64,000 nt of DNA from assembly GCF_016862975.1 (NCBI RefSeq), contig NZ_BONZ01000003.1, forward strand, positions 95,916 through 159,915, given 5' to 3'. This DNA is from Rugosimonospora africana (GTDB lineage: Bacteria > Actinomycetota > Actinomycetes > Mycobacteriales > Micromonosporaceae). A model generated the notes under the pieces. That model worked only from the letters and a program-made list of their open reading frames with translations. It did no database searches and was not told the DNA's origin. Position 1 is the stretch's first letter. Every line of letters starts with the position of its first letter. A program made the position numbers and the translations under genes. This document shows positions 8,786 to 17,593 of the stretch, one piece after another.

Positions 8786-9376
8786 TCAGCGGCGCCGGAC
8801 CAACGTGGCCAGATAGGCCGCCACCGCCACCATCAGGCCAAGTCCCACCAGGGATGCGACCAGATAGCGCTGCCCGGGCAGGTAGGTCGGCAGGAGCCGG
8901 GTGAACATCGCCACAGCCGCGGTGAGCAGCACCACTACGCCGTAGCGGCGCAGCCACCCGGTCAGTACGCCGGGCGAGACGACCGCGTCGTAGGGCAACA
9001 CGGCGGCCAGGGCGGCCAGGTTGTGCAGCAGGTACAGCAGACCCGCCAGCAGGATCAGCCGCCAGTACGTCAGCGGCTCCTGGTACGCCGTCGTGCTGGC
9101 CAGCCAGCCGAGTACGGCGGCCAGGACGGCCAGGGTCACCAGCCAACTGCGGGGAGTCAGGGCGGGCAGGACCGCGATCACGACCAGCACCAGGACAGGC
9201 GTGCCCAGGACCACCGCGCCGGGCCAGGCGACAAGCTGAGCCGCCAGGGCGGCCAGGAACACGCCGCCGCGCACCAGCATGGGTCCGGGCGCCGCCCGAC
9301 GAACCCGGTCCGTCAGGTTCTCGATCCAGGAGAACGCGTCGTCGCGCCGATTCTGGCGCTCGCTCCGCTCGCTCAC
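8786..9376 (-). CDS. small polytopic membrane protein of the MoxR/DUF58 operon
   Basis: A 196-residue membrane protein with about five to six transmembrane segments after a short charged N-terminus and a final LVRRR that marks the cytoplasmic side. GTG 9376 overlaps the TGA of the DUF58 gene as GTGA, so it is the last gene of the operon. The N-terminal codons come from a GAGCGGAGCGAGCG border repeat and encode SERSER, which suggests that the repeat has been absorbed into the reading frame; a later start is possible but I see none with a better ribosome-binding site. Function is unknown. Confidence 0.65.
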   Translation of the reverse strand: MSERSERQNRRDDAFSWIENLTDRVRRAAPGPMLVRGGVFLAALAAQLVAWPGAVVLGTPVLVLVVIAVLPALTPRSWLVTLAVLAAVLGWLASTTAYQEPLTYWRLILLAGLLYLLHNLAALAAVLPYDAVVSPGVLTGWLRRYGVVVLLTAAVAMFTRLLPTYLPGQRYLVASLVGLGLMVAVAAYLATLVRRR

Positions 9377-10761
9377 CGGGCACCCGGCCGGACGCCGCCG
9401 GCCATCCTCGACACCCCGCGCAGGACCTCGTCCAGGCTGCCGGCGCCGGCCCAGGCGACCACCGGTACGCCGTGCTCGCGCAGCTGGCCGATGGTGTTGT
9501 CCCGGTCCAGCTTCCACAGCCGGCCGGCCAGGGTGCCCCAGCCCTCCTGGACCGGCAGCGGAATGTCCGGCGGCAGGGTGTCCACCGCGACCACGAACCG
9601 GCCAGCCCGGGCGAACCGGGCCACCATCGCCGCCGCCCGGGTGTCCAGCAGCGGAGTGAGCACCACCACGAGCGCGTTGGCCGACACCGTGTGCGGGCCG
9701 AACGCTGCCGGTGAGGGCTCGTAGGCGCCATGCTGCGCGCTGACGTCCAGAAGCCACTCCAGCACCGTCAGGTACTGCCGCCGGCCGCCGGCCGCGCGCA
9801 GCCGGCGGGCCCGGAAGCCGTACTCCAGTAGCGCGACCCGGTCGCCGGCGTGCAGGTAGTGCTCCGCGATGCCGGCCGCGGCGCGGACCGTCGTGTCCAG
9901 TACCGACCGGGCCCCTTGGATGCCTCCGGACCGCCCGGCCTCGTGCAGCACATCGAGCAGGAGGACCACCTCGGCGTCCCGGTCGGACAGCGTGGCGGCC
10001 ACGTGCAGTTCCTGGGTACGCAGGGAGACCCGCCAGTCGATGCGGCGCAGCCGGTCGCCGGGCGCGAACATCCGTACCCCGGCAAGCTCACCGCCCTCAC
10101 CCGGCCGCCGGGACCGGTGGCCGCCGACCAGGCCCGCGGCCTTCGGCATGGCCTCCACCGCGTCGAACGTCTCGGTGACCGGGAACACCTTCAGCCGCCG
10201 GGCATTGGCCACGCCTGCGTCGCTGACCAGCAGACCGTCGGCCGCGACCGCCCAGGCGTGGGTCGGGCCCAGTGCCGGGCGACCCCAGCGCAGCGCCTCG
10301 CCCTCCAGGTCGATGTCGGCGACCGTCTGGCTGGCCACCGAGGTCACGTACGGCCGGTCCGAGTGCCGCAGGCGCAGCCAGGGCGAGGTCGCGGTGCGCA
10401 GGACCACCAGGTCGTACCCGATCGGATCGGTGTTGCCCACGCTGATCTGGGCCTGCACCGGCCGGCCCTCGGACAGCAGCTCGGACGCGACGCTCACCCG
10501 TACCGCGGGCAACGCCTCCGGCCGGCGCCACACCCCGATCGCGGCGCCCAGCGCGAACGGCGCCGCGAGGACCACCAGGTCGGCCCGCCGCAGCAGTACC
10601 GCGACGAACAGCAGAACGCTCACCACCAGCACGGCACGGCCCAGTGCCCGGGTCGGCGACCAGTGGCCGAGCGACTCGGCCAGCCCGGTCTCGCCACCGT
10701 CGGGCGGGGCGGGCGGCGGGACGTCGGGCGCGGACATCCGCAGCCGAATGGGCTCGGCCAC
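9373..10761 (-). CDS. DUF58 domain-containing protein
   Basis: A 462-residue protein. Two hydrophobic helices near residues 38-75 anchor it in the membrane. A beta-rich region follows, then the DUF58 core with GDRLRRIDWRVSLR, after which comes a von Willebrand factor A-like fold with VVLLLDVLHEAG in place of the metal-binding DxSxS. DUF58 proteins are partners of MoxR AAA+ ATPases in cofactor insertion, protein folding or envelope assembly. The gene starts two bases after the MoxR stop and overlaps the next membrane protein gene by four bases, consistent with one complex. Confidence 0.8.
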   Translation of the reverse strand: MAEPIRLRMSAPDVPPPAPPDGGETGLAESLGHWSPTRALGRAVLVVSVLLFVAVLLRRADLVVLAAPFALGAAIGVWRRPEALPAVRVSVASELLSEGRPVQAQISVGNTDPIGYDLVVLRTATSPWLRLRHSDRPYVTSVASQTVADIDLEGEALRWGRPALGPTHAWAVAADGLLVSDAGVANARRLKVFPVTETFDAVEAMPKAAGLVGGHRSRRPGEGGELAGVRMFAPGDRLRRIDWRVSLRTQELHVAATLSDRDAEVVLLLDVLHEAGRSGGIQGARSVLDTTVRAAAGIAEHYLHAGDRVALLEYGFRARRLRAAGGRRQYLTVLEWLLDVSAQHGAYEPSPAAFGPHTVSANALVVVLTPLLDTRAAAMVARFARAGRFVVAVDTLPPDIPLPVQEGWGTLAGRLWKLDRDNTIGQLREHGVPVVAWAGAGSLDEVLRGVSRMAGGVRPGAR

Positions 10762-10763
10762 GG

Positions 10764-11930
10764 TCAGCTCCGGGGCGGGGCGGTGTACCGGTACGGGTCG
10801 ACCGCCGGCCGCTCACTGGTGTGCTGGCCCTGCTGCCCGGGGACCTGCCGGTCGTCGTACCCCTGGTCCAACCGGTACGCGGGCGGCGCGTCGGCGTACG
10901 TCGGGAGGGCCGCGCTGGCCGGTGCCGGAGTGTTCGCCAGGACCTCGGTGACCACGGTCGACGGCTGGATCTGGCGCAGCCACATCTCCGGCTTGAGCGT
11001 GATCCGGTGAGCGAGCGCCGGGACCGCGACCGCCTTGACGTCCTCGGGCACCACGTAATCCCGCCCGTCCAGGGCCGCCCTGGCCCGGGACAGCAGCATC
11101 AGGGCGAGCGAACCCCGCGGGGACGCCCCGGCCATCACCTGGCTGTGCTCGCGGGTCGCCGCGGTCAGCTCGACCATGTACCGGCCGATCGAGTCCTCGA
11201 CCACGACGTCCTCCAGCGCGGCCTGCATGGCCAGCAGTGTGGCCGGATCCACGACCGGTTCGAGATGCGCGTCCTCCTGCCGTCGCGCCATCCGGCGGCG
11301 CAGCACGTCCCACTCCTCGTCACGGCTCGGGTACCCGAACGAGACCCGCAGCAGGAACCGGTCGAGTTGTGCTTCGGGCAGCGGGTACGTGCCCTCGTAC
11401 TCGATCGGGTTCGCGGTCGCGAGCACGTGGAACGGCGCCTCCAGCCGGTACGTGGTGCCCTCGACCGAGACCTGCTTCTCCTGCATGGCCTCCAGCAGGG
11501 CGGCCTGGGTCTTCGGCGGCGTCCGGTTGATCTCGTCGGCGAGCAGCAGGTTGGTGAAGATCGGACCCGGCCGGAAGGTGAAGTCGTGGCTGCGCTGGTC
11601 GTAGAGGAAGGAGCCGGTGACGTCGGCCGGCAGCAGGTCCGGGGTGAACTGGAGCCGGCGGAAGTCGATGCCCAGCGCCTGCGCGAAACACCGGGCGGTC
11701 AGCGTCTTGCCAAGCCCGGGCAGGTCTTCGAGCAGCACATGGCCGCCGGCCAGGATGCCCGCCAGTACCAGTTCGAGCGATTCCCGCTTGCCGACCACCA
11801 CGCTGCCGACGGCCTCCAGCACACTCCTGCCGAGCGGGCCGACCTCCCGCGGAGCCACCTTGGTCACGCGACCGCCAGCGGCGTCGAGGGACGAGACGCC
11901 GCTGTCAAGCGGTCGCTCTCGAGAAGTCAT
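10764..11930 (-). CDS. MoxR family AAA+ ATPase
   Basis: A 388-residue AAA+ chaperone-like ATPase. Walker A is EDLPGLGKT (about 68-76), Walker B LLLADEINR (about 128-136), followed by sensor 1 in HVLATANP and the arginine-finger region DRFLLRVS. The AAA+ lid ends near residue 320; the last 60 residues are proline- and tyrosine-rich (YADAPPAYRLDQGYDD) and probably disordered. MoxR ATPases act with DUF58/vWA proteins, and here the gene lies directly upstream of a DUF58 gene. The family role is established; the substrate in this organism is unknown. Confidence 0.88.
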   Translation of the reverse strand: MTSRERPLDSGVSSLDAAGGRVTKVAPREVGPLGRSVLEAVGSVVVGKRESLELVLAGILAGGHVLLEDLPGLGKTLTARCFAQALGIDFRRLQFTPDLLPADVTGSFLYDQRSHDFTFRPGPIFTNLLLADEINRTPPKTQAALLEAMQEKQVSVEGTTYRLEAPFHVLATANPIEYEGTYPLPEAQLDRFLLRVSFGYPSRDEEWDVLRRRMARRQEDAHLEPVVDPATLLAMQAALEDVVVEDSIGRYMVELTAATREHSQVMAGASPRGSLALMLLSRARAALDGRDYVVPEDVKAVAVPALAHRITLKPEMWLRQIQPSTVVTEVLANTPAPASAALPTYADAPPAYRLDQGYDDRQVPGQQGQHTSERPAVDPYRYTAPPRS

Positions 11931-11961
11931 TTGCCAGCCTCGCTTCGCTCGTCGGCCTGAT

Positions 11962-12537
11962 TCACAACGCCTCCACCTGACTGATCAGCGCCGCCAGATC
12001 GCGGGGCGCAAGGTTTTCCCGTACCGGAGCGGTGACGAACCTCCACAACGGCTCGCCGAGCACCGCCCGTGCCCGTACCGGGTCGTTCGCCCGTACCACG
12101 CCGTGGCGCAGCCGCAGCCGCTCGTCGATCAGCTGCACCATCCGGGGCTGCATCGTCTTCGCGAACTGTGCCGGATCCCGTTGGAGCTTGACCCAGAACA
12201 GCCGGTTTTCCCACCGCCCGGCCGCCAGGCGCAGCCCGTCTTCGCCGCCGTTCGAGCCGCTCGACGCCTCCGAGCCGCGTAGCAGGCGCTTCGGGATCCG
12301 GCCCGGCCCTATCCAGGTCAGGGTGCGCCGCAGCAACTGGATGACGAGCACCACCATGAAGATCAACGGGTACGGCACCGCCACACCCGTCACCCGCATC
12401 ACGAAGCCGCCGCCGGCCGCGATGATCAGCGAGATCACCACCGGGCGTACCAGCCAGCGGAAGCCGGACCGGCCGGACGGCCGGTGCGAGCTCGGCTCCT
12501 CTTCCTCGTACCGGAACACGTCGTCGAGGAAGCTCAC
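11962..12537 (-). CDS. two-helix membrane protein of the MoxR operon
   Basis: A 191-residue protein with an acidic N-terminus (FRYEEEEPSS) and a hairpin of two transmembrane helices (about residues 32-75). A basic cytoplasmic C-terminal region contains ENRLFWVKLQRDPAQFAKTM. GTG 12537 overlaps the stop of the DUF4129 gene as GTGA. A cognate gene sits at this place in many actinobacterial MoxR/DUF58/DUF4129 operons, but I know no function for it. Confidence 0.65.
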   Translation of the reverse strand: MSFLDDVFRYEEEEPSSHRPSGRSGFRWLVRPVVISLIIAAGGGFVMRVTGVAVPYPLIFMVVLVIQLLRRTLTWIGPGRIPKRLLRGSEASSGSNGGEDGLRLAAGRWENRLFWVKLQRDPAQFAKTMQPRMVQLIDERLRLRHGVVRANDPVRARAVLGEPLWRFVTAPVRENLAPRDLAALISQVEAL

Positions 12538-13286
12538 CGGCTCGTCCCCATCGCCGGCTCGCTGGACAGTTCGGCGCGCAGGTGGCCCAGGGCGGAACGG
12601 GCCCGGTCGCGCATGCCGGAGTCGACGGTGTGCGTCGCGTACCGGGCCAGCCGGTACAGGTCGGCCAGCGGGTACAGCACCTGCGAGCTGACCTGGTGGG
12701 CGGCGAGCAGCCGGAGCACCAGGTCGGTCGGGCTGTCGCCGGGCTGCCGGGGCGTACCGGCCGAGGCGGCCGCCTCCTCCAGCCGTACCCAGCAGGCGAT
12801 CACCGCCCGGCGCGGGTCGGCGTCGAGGTCGCTCAGGTCGGACAGGCCGGCGTCGACCGCCGCCAGTACCGTCTCCCGATCGGCCGCGGGCACGGCCCGC
12901 TCCTGCTCCACCGGCAGGCGACCCTTGCGCGTCACGACCCGCTCGCGCAGGACCATCCAGATGATCAGCCCGACGACGGCGGCCACCAACGCGACGCACA
13001 CTCCCGAGACGAGCGCGCCCGCCCAGCTCGGCAACTGGGTGTCGTGCTGGACGCCGGCGCCATTCTGGAAGTGCTGTGGTGGCGTGGGTCCGAAGGACGG
13101 CAGCGCCTGCTTGTCCGCGCCCCGTTGCGGCGGTACGGGTACCCGGGTGATCTGCGGCGTGGACAGGGCGGCCGCGATCGCGACCGCGGCCAGCAGCCCG
13201 GCCACCGCGAGCAGCGGAACGAACCGCCGTAACCGGGCCGTGCCGGGCACGTGCGCCCGTGTGGGCCGCTCCGGCAAGGCGTTCAT
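12534..13286 (-). CDS. DUF4129 domain-containing membrane protein
   Basis: A 250-residue membrane protein with a transmembrane helix near residues 20-38, a proline-rich outer loop, a second helix near 82-105, and a cytoplasmic DUF4129 domain at the C-terminus (RAVIACWVRLEEAAASAG, then SPTDLVLRLL and LYRLARYATHTV). DUF4129 occurs with transglutaminase-like and MoxR/DUF58 proteins. It is the first gene of this five-gene unit (DUF4129, two-helix protein, MoxR, DUF58, polytopic protein). ATG 13286 is the first ATG ahead of the first helix. Confidence 0.75.
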   Translation of the reverse strand: MNALPERPTRAHVPGTARLRRFVPLLAVAGLLAAVAIAAALSTPQITRVPVPPQRGADKQALPSFGPTPPQHFQNGAGVQHDTQLPSWAGALVSGVCVALVAAVVGLIIWMVLRERVVTRKGRLPVEQERAVPAADRETVLAAVDAGLSDLSDLDADPRRAVIACWVRLEEAAASAGTPRQPGDSPTDLVLRLLAAHQVSSQVLYPLADLYRLARYATHTVDSGMRDRARSALGHLRAELSSEPAMGTSR

Positions 13287-13303
13287 CGGCGGCAGTCCCC
13301 GTG

Positions 13304-14098
13304 TCAGTCGAGCCCGGCGATCTGCTTCGCCCGGGCGAGTACGTCGTCCAGCATTGTAGGGGTGAGGCGCCCGGTAAAGGTGTTCTGTTGGCTCACGTGG
13401 TAACTGCCCAGAAGTACCGGTACACCGTCCCCGACCTGCGCCTGTGCGCCGTGCCCGAACGCCGGCCGGGGTACCGGCGGCCGCTGCCCGTAAACCGAGG
13501 CGAGCACCGGCCACCACGCCGCCCAGGCGAACGCGCCCAGTGCGACGACCACCCGTACCGTCGGACGCAGCAACTCCATCTCCCGGCGCAGCCACGGCGC
13601 GCAGGTGTCGCGCTCCCACGGTGTGGGTTTGTTCTCCGGCGGCGCGCAGCGGACCGCGGAGAAGATCCGGGTGTGTCGCAGTTCCAACCCGTCGTCCGCC
13701 GCGACGCTTGTCGGCTGGTTCGCCAGCCCGGCACGGTGCAGGGCGGCATAGAGCACGTCGCCGGACCGGTCGCCGGTGAACATCCGGCCGGTCCGGTTCC
13801 CGCCGTGGGCCGCCGGAGCCAGGCCGAGTACCGCGATCCGGGCGTCCGCCGGCCCGAATCCGGGCACCGGACGCCCCCAGTACTCCTGGTGGCGGAACGC
13901 GGCGCGCCGGATCACCGCGACCTCCTCGCGCCACGCGACGAGCCGCGGGCAGGCCCGGCACTGGCCGATCCACCCGTCCAGGGTGCCGATGCTGCCGGCC
14001 TGCCGCGCCTGCGCCTCGACCTCGGCCGGGTCCTGCGCCGGAGCGCGCTGGTCGGCGGCATCGACGCGCCGGCCGCGCTGCTCCCGGCTGGTGGTCAT
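13304..14098 (-). CDS. uracil-DNA glycosylase, family 5 (UDGb)
   Basis: A 264-residue DNA-repair enzyme that removes uracil and other deaminated bases. Four cysteines that would hold a [4Fe-4S] cluster are present: C47 and C50 in QCRACPR, and C151 and C166 in the [17 protein letters not shown] segment. The active-site motif is [13 protein letters not shown] (92-104), where alanine stands in place of the catalytic Asp/Glu of family 4, as expected for family 5. The leucine-loop side carries [16 protein letters not shown]. It is slightly longer than usual because of a 40-residue N-terminal extension. It lies 17 bases upstream of the DUF4129 gene but is unrelated in function. Confidence 0.85.
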   Translation of the reverse strand: MTTSREQRGRRVDAADQRAPAQDPAEVEAQARQAGSIGTLDGWIGQCRACPRLVAWREEVAVIRRAAFRHQEYWGRPVPGFGPADARIAVLGLAPAAHGGNRTGRMFTGDRSGDVLYAALHRAGLANQPTSVAADDGLELRHTRIFSAVRCAPPENKPTPWERDTCAPWLRREMELLRPTVRVVVALGAFAWAAWWPVLASVYGQRPPVPRPAFGHGAQAQVGDGVPVLLGSYHVSQQNTFTGRLTPTMLDDVLARAKQIAGLD

Positions 14099-14128
14099 CC
14101 GGCCAGCTTACGGGCCCGGTGACTGGCC

Positions 14129-14188
14129 TGGCCGCCGCGCGCCGCAAGATCGCGCCGGTGGCCGCCGCGCGCCGCAAGATCACGCCAG
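14129..14188. repeat. two direct copies of a 30-bp repeat
   Basis: TGGCCGCCGCGCGCCGCAAG begins both copies, at 14129 and 14159, and 23 bases are identical in each; the period is 30 bases. The pair is flanked by GGCCTGGC (14125-14132) and its complement GCCAGGCC (14184-14191), so the whole could fold into one long hairpin. It lies between the uracil-DNA glycosylase start and the dienelactone hydrolase stop. Confidence 0.8.
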
Positions 14189-14249
14189 GCCGGACCGGTC
14201 AGAAGCCGATCGCCGATCCGTGACCGGCGTGCGGCTCGACCGCGGAGCC

Positions 14250-14933
14250 TCAGCCGAGCCGGGTGCGCAGCAGTTCCAGGCTGCGCGCCCAGGCACTCGC
14301 CGCCGCGTCCCGGTTGTATGCCTCCGGCCGGTCGTCGTTGAAGAACGCGTGGTGGGTGCCGGGGTAGTCGTACACCGTGACCTCGCCGCCGGCCTCCTCG
14401 ATCGCCCGGACCGCGGTCTTGATGCCGGCCGACCCGGGGCTCGCGGCCTCATCGTCGCAGTGGATCACCGCGGCCTTGCCCGCGTAGTTGGCCCACTGCG
14501 GACTCATCCGCTCCCACGGCACCGCCGGGTAGAAGCCGACCGTCGCGGTGATCTTCTCGGACAGGGTCGCCGACCACAGCGCGAGGCTGCCGCCCATGCA
14601 GAAGCCCACCGCGCCGATCCCGCCGGCCACGGTCTCCAGCCCGGCCAGGTAGTCGGCCGCCCCGGCGATGTCCTTGGCCGCCTGGTCCATGGCCATCCCC
14701 ATGAGCAGCTTGCCCGCCTCGTCAGGCTCGGTGGCCTGCACACTGTGGTACAGGTCGGGAGCCAGCGCGACGAACCCGGCCGCGGCGAACCGATCGGCCA
14801 GCGACGTGATGTGCGGCACCAGGCCCCACCATTCCTGGATGACGATCACGCCCGGGCCGGTGCCCGAGGCCGGCGATGCCAGATAACCTTCGCTCGATCC
14901 GCCGTTGCTCCGGTACGTCACGTGCTCACCCAC
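14250..14933 (-). CDS. dienelactone hydrolase family protein
   Basis: A 227-residue alpha/beta hydrolase. The nucleophile is cysteine C112 in GFCMGGSLAL, as in true dienelactone hydrolases rather than serine esterases. The other triad residues are Asp160/161 in HCDDEA and His194/195 in GTHHAFFND. E34 in QEWWG is the glutamate that activates the cysteine in this family. Family enzymes open dienelactones in chlorocatechol breakdown, but many actinobacterial members have unknown substrates and no pathway genes are nearby here. GTG 14933 is chosen because a perfect AGGAGG lies eight bases upstream; an upstream frame would add 25 residues without support. Confidence 0.82.
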   Translation of the reverse strand: MGEHVTYRSNGGSSEGYLASPASGTGPGVIVIQEWWGLVPHITSLADRFAAAGFVALAPDLYHSVQATEPDEAGKLLMGMAMDQAAKDIAGAADYLAGLETVAGGIGAVGFCMGGSLALWSATLSEKITATVGFYPAVPWERMSPQWANYAGKAAVIHCDDEAASPGSAGIKTAVRAIEEAGGEVTVYDYPGTHHAFFNDDRPEAYNRDAAASAWARSLELLRTRLG

Positions 14934-15089
14934 GGGCCGGCCTCCTGTCAGACAGTCATCATCGGCTGGTGGCGCAGAGGTTGCTGCGGGTAGCCAACCA
15001 TGGACCAATGGTCAAACGGAAGGCTGCGACCGCGTGGCAGATATCGCACGTTCTGCCGACACGGAGGCGTTTGCCGCCGGGATACCTCC

Positions 15090-16112
15090 TCAGCCGCTCA
15101 CCGACGCCGTCGGCGTGGCACTCGACGGCCGCGGCGTGGCGGACACACCGGCAGACGGCGTCGGAGTGATGGAGGGCACCGCCGTCGAGGGAACGGTGGA
15201 CGGCTGCACACCCGCGGAGGACGACGGGCCGAGCGAGGCCGCGCCGGGCCACCAACTGGGTACGCCGAAGGCCGCGTAGGGATCCGCGCACATCGGGTAC
15301 AGGTACGGTGTGGCCGGAGCGCTCGGGCAGGAGTACGGGTCGCCGAGGTTCAGCGCGTTGCCGTTCTGGTCGAACAGCCGCACCCCGGACAGCGGCCTGC
15401 CGTCCGATCCCACCGGAATGACGTCGCTCGGCTCATTGTCCTGATAGGACACTGGCGACGCGTTCGCGGCCTGCCACCCGTCGCGGATGTCGTCGCTCAA
15501 CTGGAACGCCACGACGATCAGCAGCACGCCCAGGACGAGATTGAGCGCCCTCAGCCCGTACCGCTGCCAGCTCTCGCGCCATCGCCCGGCCCGGCGGCCG
15601 AACCAGACCGAGCCGACCACGCAGCCCAGCAGCACCACCATGCCGGTCAACCACTTGCCGCCGCCGACCAGCGGGATCACGCTCGTCATCCGGTTCGAGA
15701 GGCCGAACACGACCACGTCGAGCACGTAACCGCGCAGGACCCACCAACCCGGGCGCAGCAACCGCAGGTACTCGGACAGCCGCGGGTACCCGATCAGCCG
15801 GCCGCCCCGCGCGTCGGCGCGCCGGTAAAGGTCCGTCGCGAGACTCAGCCAGTCGGTCAGCCGCGCCGCGCCGGTCCCGGGCGTCTTCGCGGACATCAGC
15901 CCGGCCGCGGCGCGCAGTTCGGCGGCGTAGCTGGCCGGGCTGCCCAGCCTGGCCTGCAGCGGGCCGGAATCCTCGCTGGCCACCTCGGCGAGATGGTCCG
16001 GCAGGTCCTCCAGCAGCTCGTCCCTGACGTCGGCGGGCAGGTCGAGCAGCGCGGCCTCGACCCCGGCGAGGTACCGCGCGATCTCGTCAGAGCGGGTCTC
16101 GGTGCCGTTCAT
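15090..16112 (-). CDS. HAAS domain membrane protein, partner of the PadR regulator
   Basis: A 340-residue protein. The N-terminal 70 residues (IARYLAGVEAALLDLPADVR, then ELLEDLPDHLAEVA) match the HAAS signalling domain, a helical domain found in proteins encoded beside PadR regulators. Four or so transmembrane helices follow (about residues 115-225). An extracytoplasmic region then ends in a Pro/Ser/Thr-rich tail of about 60 residues. The ATG at 16112 overlaps the PadR stop as ATGA. The likely model is that the PadR protein represses this operon and the HAAS protein transmits an envelope signal; this is inference from the pairing. Confidence 0.72.
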   Translation of the reverse strand: MNGTETRSDEIARYLAGVEAALLDLPADVRDELLEDLPDHLAEVASEDSGPLQARLGSPASYAAELRAAAGLMSAKTPGTGAARLTDWLSLATDLYRRADARGGRLIGYPRLSEYLRLLRPGWWVLRGYVLDVVVFGLSNRMTSVIPLVGGGKWLTGMVVLLGCVVGSVWFGRRAGRWRESWQRYGLRALNLVLGVLLIVVAFQLSDDIRDGWQAANASPVSYQDNEPSDVIPVGSDGRPLSGVRLFDQNGNALNLGDPYSCPSAPATPYLYPMCADPYAAFGVPSWWPGAASLGPSSSAGVQPSTVPSTAVPSITPTPSAGVSATPRPSSATPTASVSG

Positions 16113-16450
16113 GCCGCGACTCCCGGTTCGTCGAGAAGGTTGTCCATTGTGGACGCGAACGAACGCCAGACCTTGCCGGACTGGGCGAGCTGCGTCCGGC
16201 CGGCGGCGTTGAGCGCGTAGTACTTGCGGTGCGGCCCCTCCTCGGAGGGCACCACATACGTGGTCAGGAGGCCGTTCTGGAAGAGCCTGCGCAGGGTGCC
16301 GTAGACCGATGCGTCGCCGACCTCTTCGAGGCCCGCGGTGCGCAGGCGGCGCAGGATGTCGTACCCGTACCCGTCCTCCTCGCGCAGCACCGCGAGCACG
16401 GCGAGGTCCAGGACGCCCTTGAGTAGTTGGGTCGTATCCACGCACGGCAT
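16109..16450 (-). CDS. PadR family transcriptional regulator
   Basis: A 113-residue winged-helix repressor. It has the PadR core: LLKGVLDLAVLAVLREED, YGYDILRRLR, the recognition region ASVYGTLRRLFQNGLL and the wing HRKYYALNAAGR. The C-terminal dimerisation helix is short, as in the small PadR subfamily. It is coupled to the HAAS membrane protein by a four-base overlap. The AT-richer sequence just upstream (16451-16490, with TACTACTTCGC) is the probable autoregulated promoter. Confidence 0.88.
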   Translation of the reverse strand: MPCVDTTQLLKGVLDLAVLAVLREEDGYGYDILRRLRTAGLEEVGDASVYGTLRRLFQNGLLTTYVVPSEEGPHRKYYALNAAGRTQLAQSGKVWRSFASTMDNLLDEPGVAA

Positions 16451-16496
16451 ACTACTTCGCTATGCGGAGTACCGCTAGAAGCACAGTAGCTACGGC

Positions 16497-16605
16497 GCGT
16501 CGCGGAGGGCCGACGAGTCGCGGTGCGTCGCGGAGGACCGACGAGTCGCGGTGCGTCGCGGAAGCCTGGCCAGTCGCGCGTCACGGAAGCCCGACCAGTC
16601 GCGGT
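16497..16605. repeat. tandem array of four ~28-bp repeats
   Basis: Copies begin at 16497, 16525, 16553 and 16578 (28, 28, 25 and 28 bases) and share the frame GCGTCGCGGA..CC..(C/G)AGTCGCGGT. Copies 1 and 2 differ at one base; copies 3 and 4 are more diverged. There are no spacers between them. The array fills most of the gap between the PadR promoter and the ppx stop. Confidence 0.85.
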
Positions 16606-16631
16606 GAGGTAGGGCCGGGCGGTGCCGGTGA

Positions 16632-16678
16632 CGCCAGCGCTCGGCCAAAGCGGCCGGTCGGCGCCGGCAACGCTGGCG
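16632..16678 (-). terminator. putative terminator after ppx
   Basis: CGCCAGCG (16632-16639) pairs with CGCTGGCG (16671-16678), with a GC-rich loop that can fold further. It starts directly after the TAG stop of the ppx gene. There is no U-tract, which is common for actinobacterial terminators. Confidence 0.5.
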
Positions 16679-17593
16679 CTACGCCAGTGACCAGGCGATG
16701 CCGTCGAGGATGTCGTGCTCGCTCGCGACCAGTTCGGTGACGCCCGCGCGGTTCAGGATCGTGCGCAGGATCAGGCCGCCGGCGCCGATCACGTCGGCCC
16801 TGCCCGGGTGCATCACCGGCAGAGCCGACCGCTGCTCGTACGTCATCGCGAGCAGATCGGCGACGACCCGTTCGATGTCCGCAGTGGACATCCGGGAGTG
16901 GTGGATGCGCTCCGGCTGGTACTCGGACAGGCCGAGCGTGATCGCGGCGATCGTGGTGACGGTACCGGCGACGCCGACCAGGGTCGCGTCACCCATCCCG
17001 CCGACCACCGACAGCGCCTTGTCCACCGCCGTCTCGATGTCCGCGGTCGCCGCCTCGATCTGCTCCGGCGTGGGCGGGTTGCCGGACAGGTGCCGCTCGG
17101 TCATCCGTACGCACCCGATGTCCACGCTGATCGCGCTCTCCACAGTGGTCGTACCGGCGACGAACTCGGTGGAGCCGCCGCCGATGTCCACCACGACGTA
17201 GCCTCCGACTGGCAGGCCGCGTACGGCACCGGTGAACGACAGCTCCGCCTCCTGCCGACCGGTGATCACCTCGGGCGGCACGCCCAGCGTGGCCCGCACC
17301 ATGTCCCGGAACTCCCCGGCGTTCGACGCGTCCCGGGTCGCCGAGGTGGCCACCATCCGTACCCGTTCGGCGCCCAGCTCCCGGATCCGCCCGGCGTACC
17401 GGTCCAGCGCGACCCGGGTGCGCTCGATCGCTTCGGGCGCCAGCCGGCCGGTACGGTCGACCCCCTGGCCGAGCCGCACGATCTCCATCCGCCGGTCGAT
17501 GTCGGTGAGGTCGCCGATGCCGTCCGCCGGCAGATCGGCGACCAGCAGCCGGATCGAGTTGGTACCACAGTCGATCGAGGCGACCCGACTCAC
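16679..17593 (-). CDS. ppx: Ppx/GppA family exopolyphosphatase
   Basis: A 304-residue ASKHA-fold phosphatase that hydrolyses polyphosphate ends and possibly pppGpp. The phosphate-1 loop is IDCGTNSIRLLVAD (7-20), the second acidic loop MVATSATRDA, phosphate-2 VVVDIGGGSTEF, and the adenosine-like loop VGVAGTVTT. It is short because it lacks the C-terminal HD domain of E. coli Ppx, like actinobacterial Ppx2 (Rv1026). GTG 17593 overlaps the stop of the GNAT gene as GTGA. In M. tuberculosis the matching gene follows DUF501 and the divIC/ftsB gene, as here except for the inserted acetyltransferase. Confidence 0.85.
   Translation of the reverse strand: MSRVASIDCGTNSIRLLVADLPADGIGDLTDIDRRMEIVRLGQGVDRTGRLAPEAIERTRVALDRYAGRIRELGAERVRMVATSATRDASNAGEFRDMVRATLGVPPEVITGRQEAELSFTGAVRGLPVGGYVVVDIGGGSTEFVAGTTTVESAISVDIGCVRMTERHLSGNPPTPEQIEAATADIETAVDKALSVVGGMGDATLVGVAGTVTTIAAITLGLSEYQPERIHHSRMSTADIERVVADLLAMTYEQRSALPVMHPGRADVIGAGGLILRTILNRAGVTELVASEHDILDGIAWSLA

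Noticed and set aside
16497..16605. Possible CRISPR array
   Set aside because: Units are head-to-tail with no spacers, too GC-rich and unequal, and no cas genes are present.
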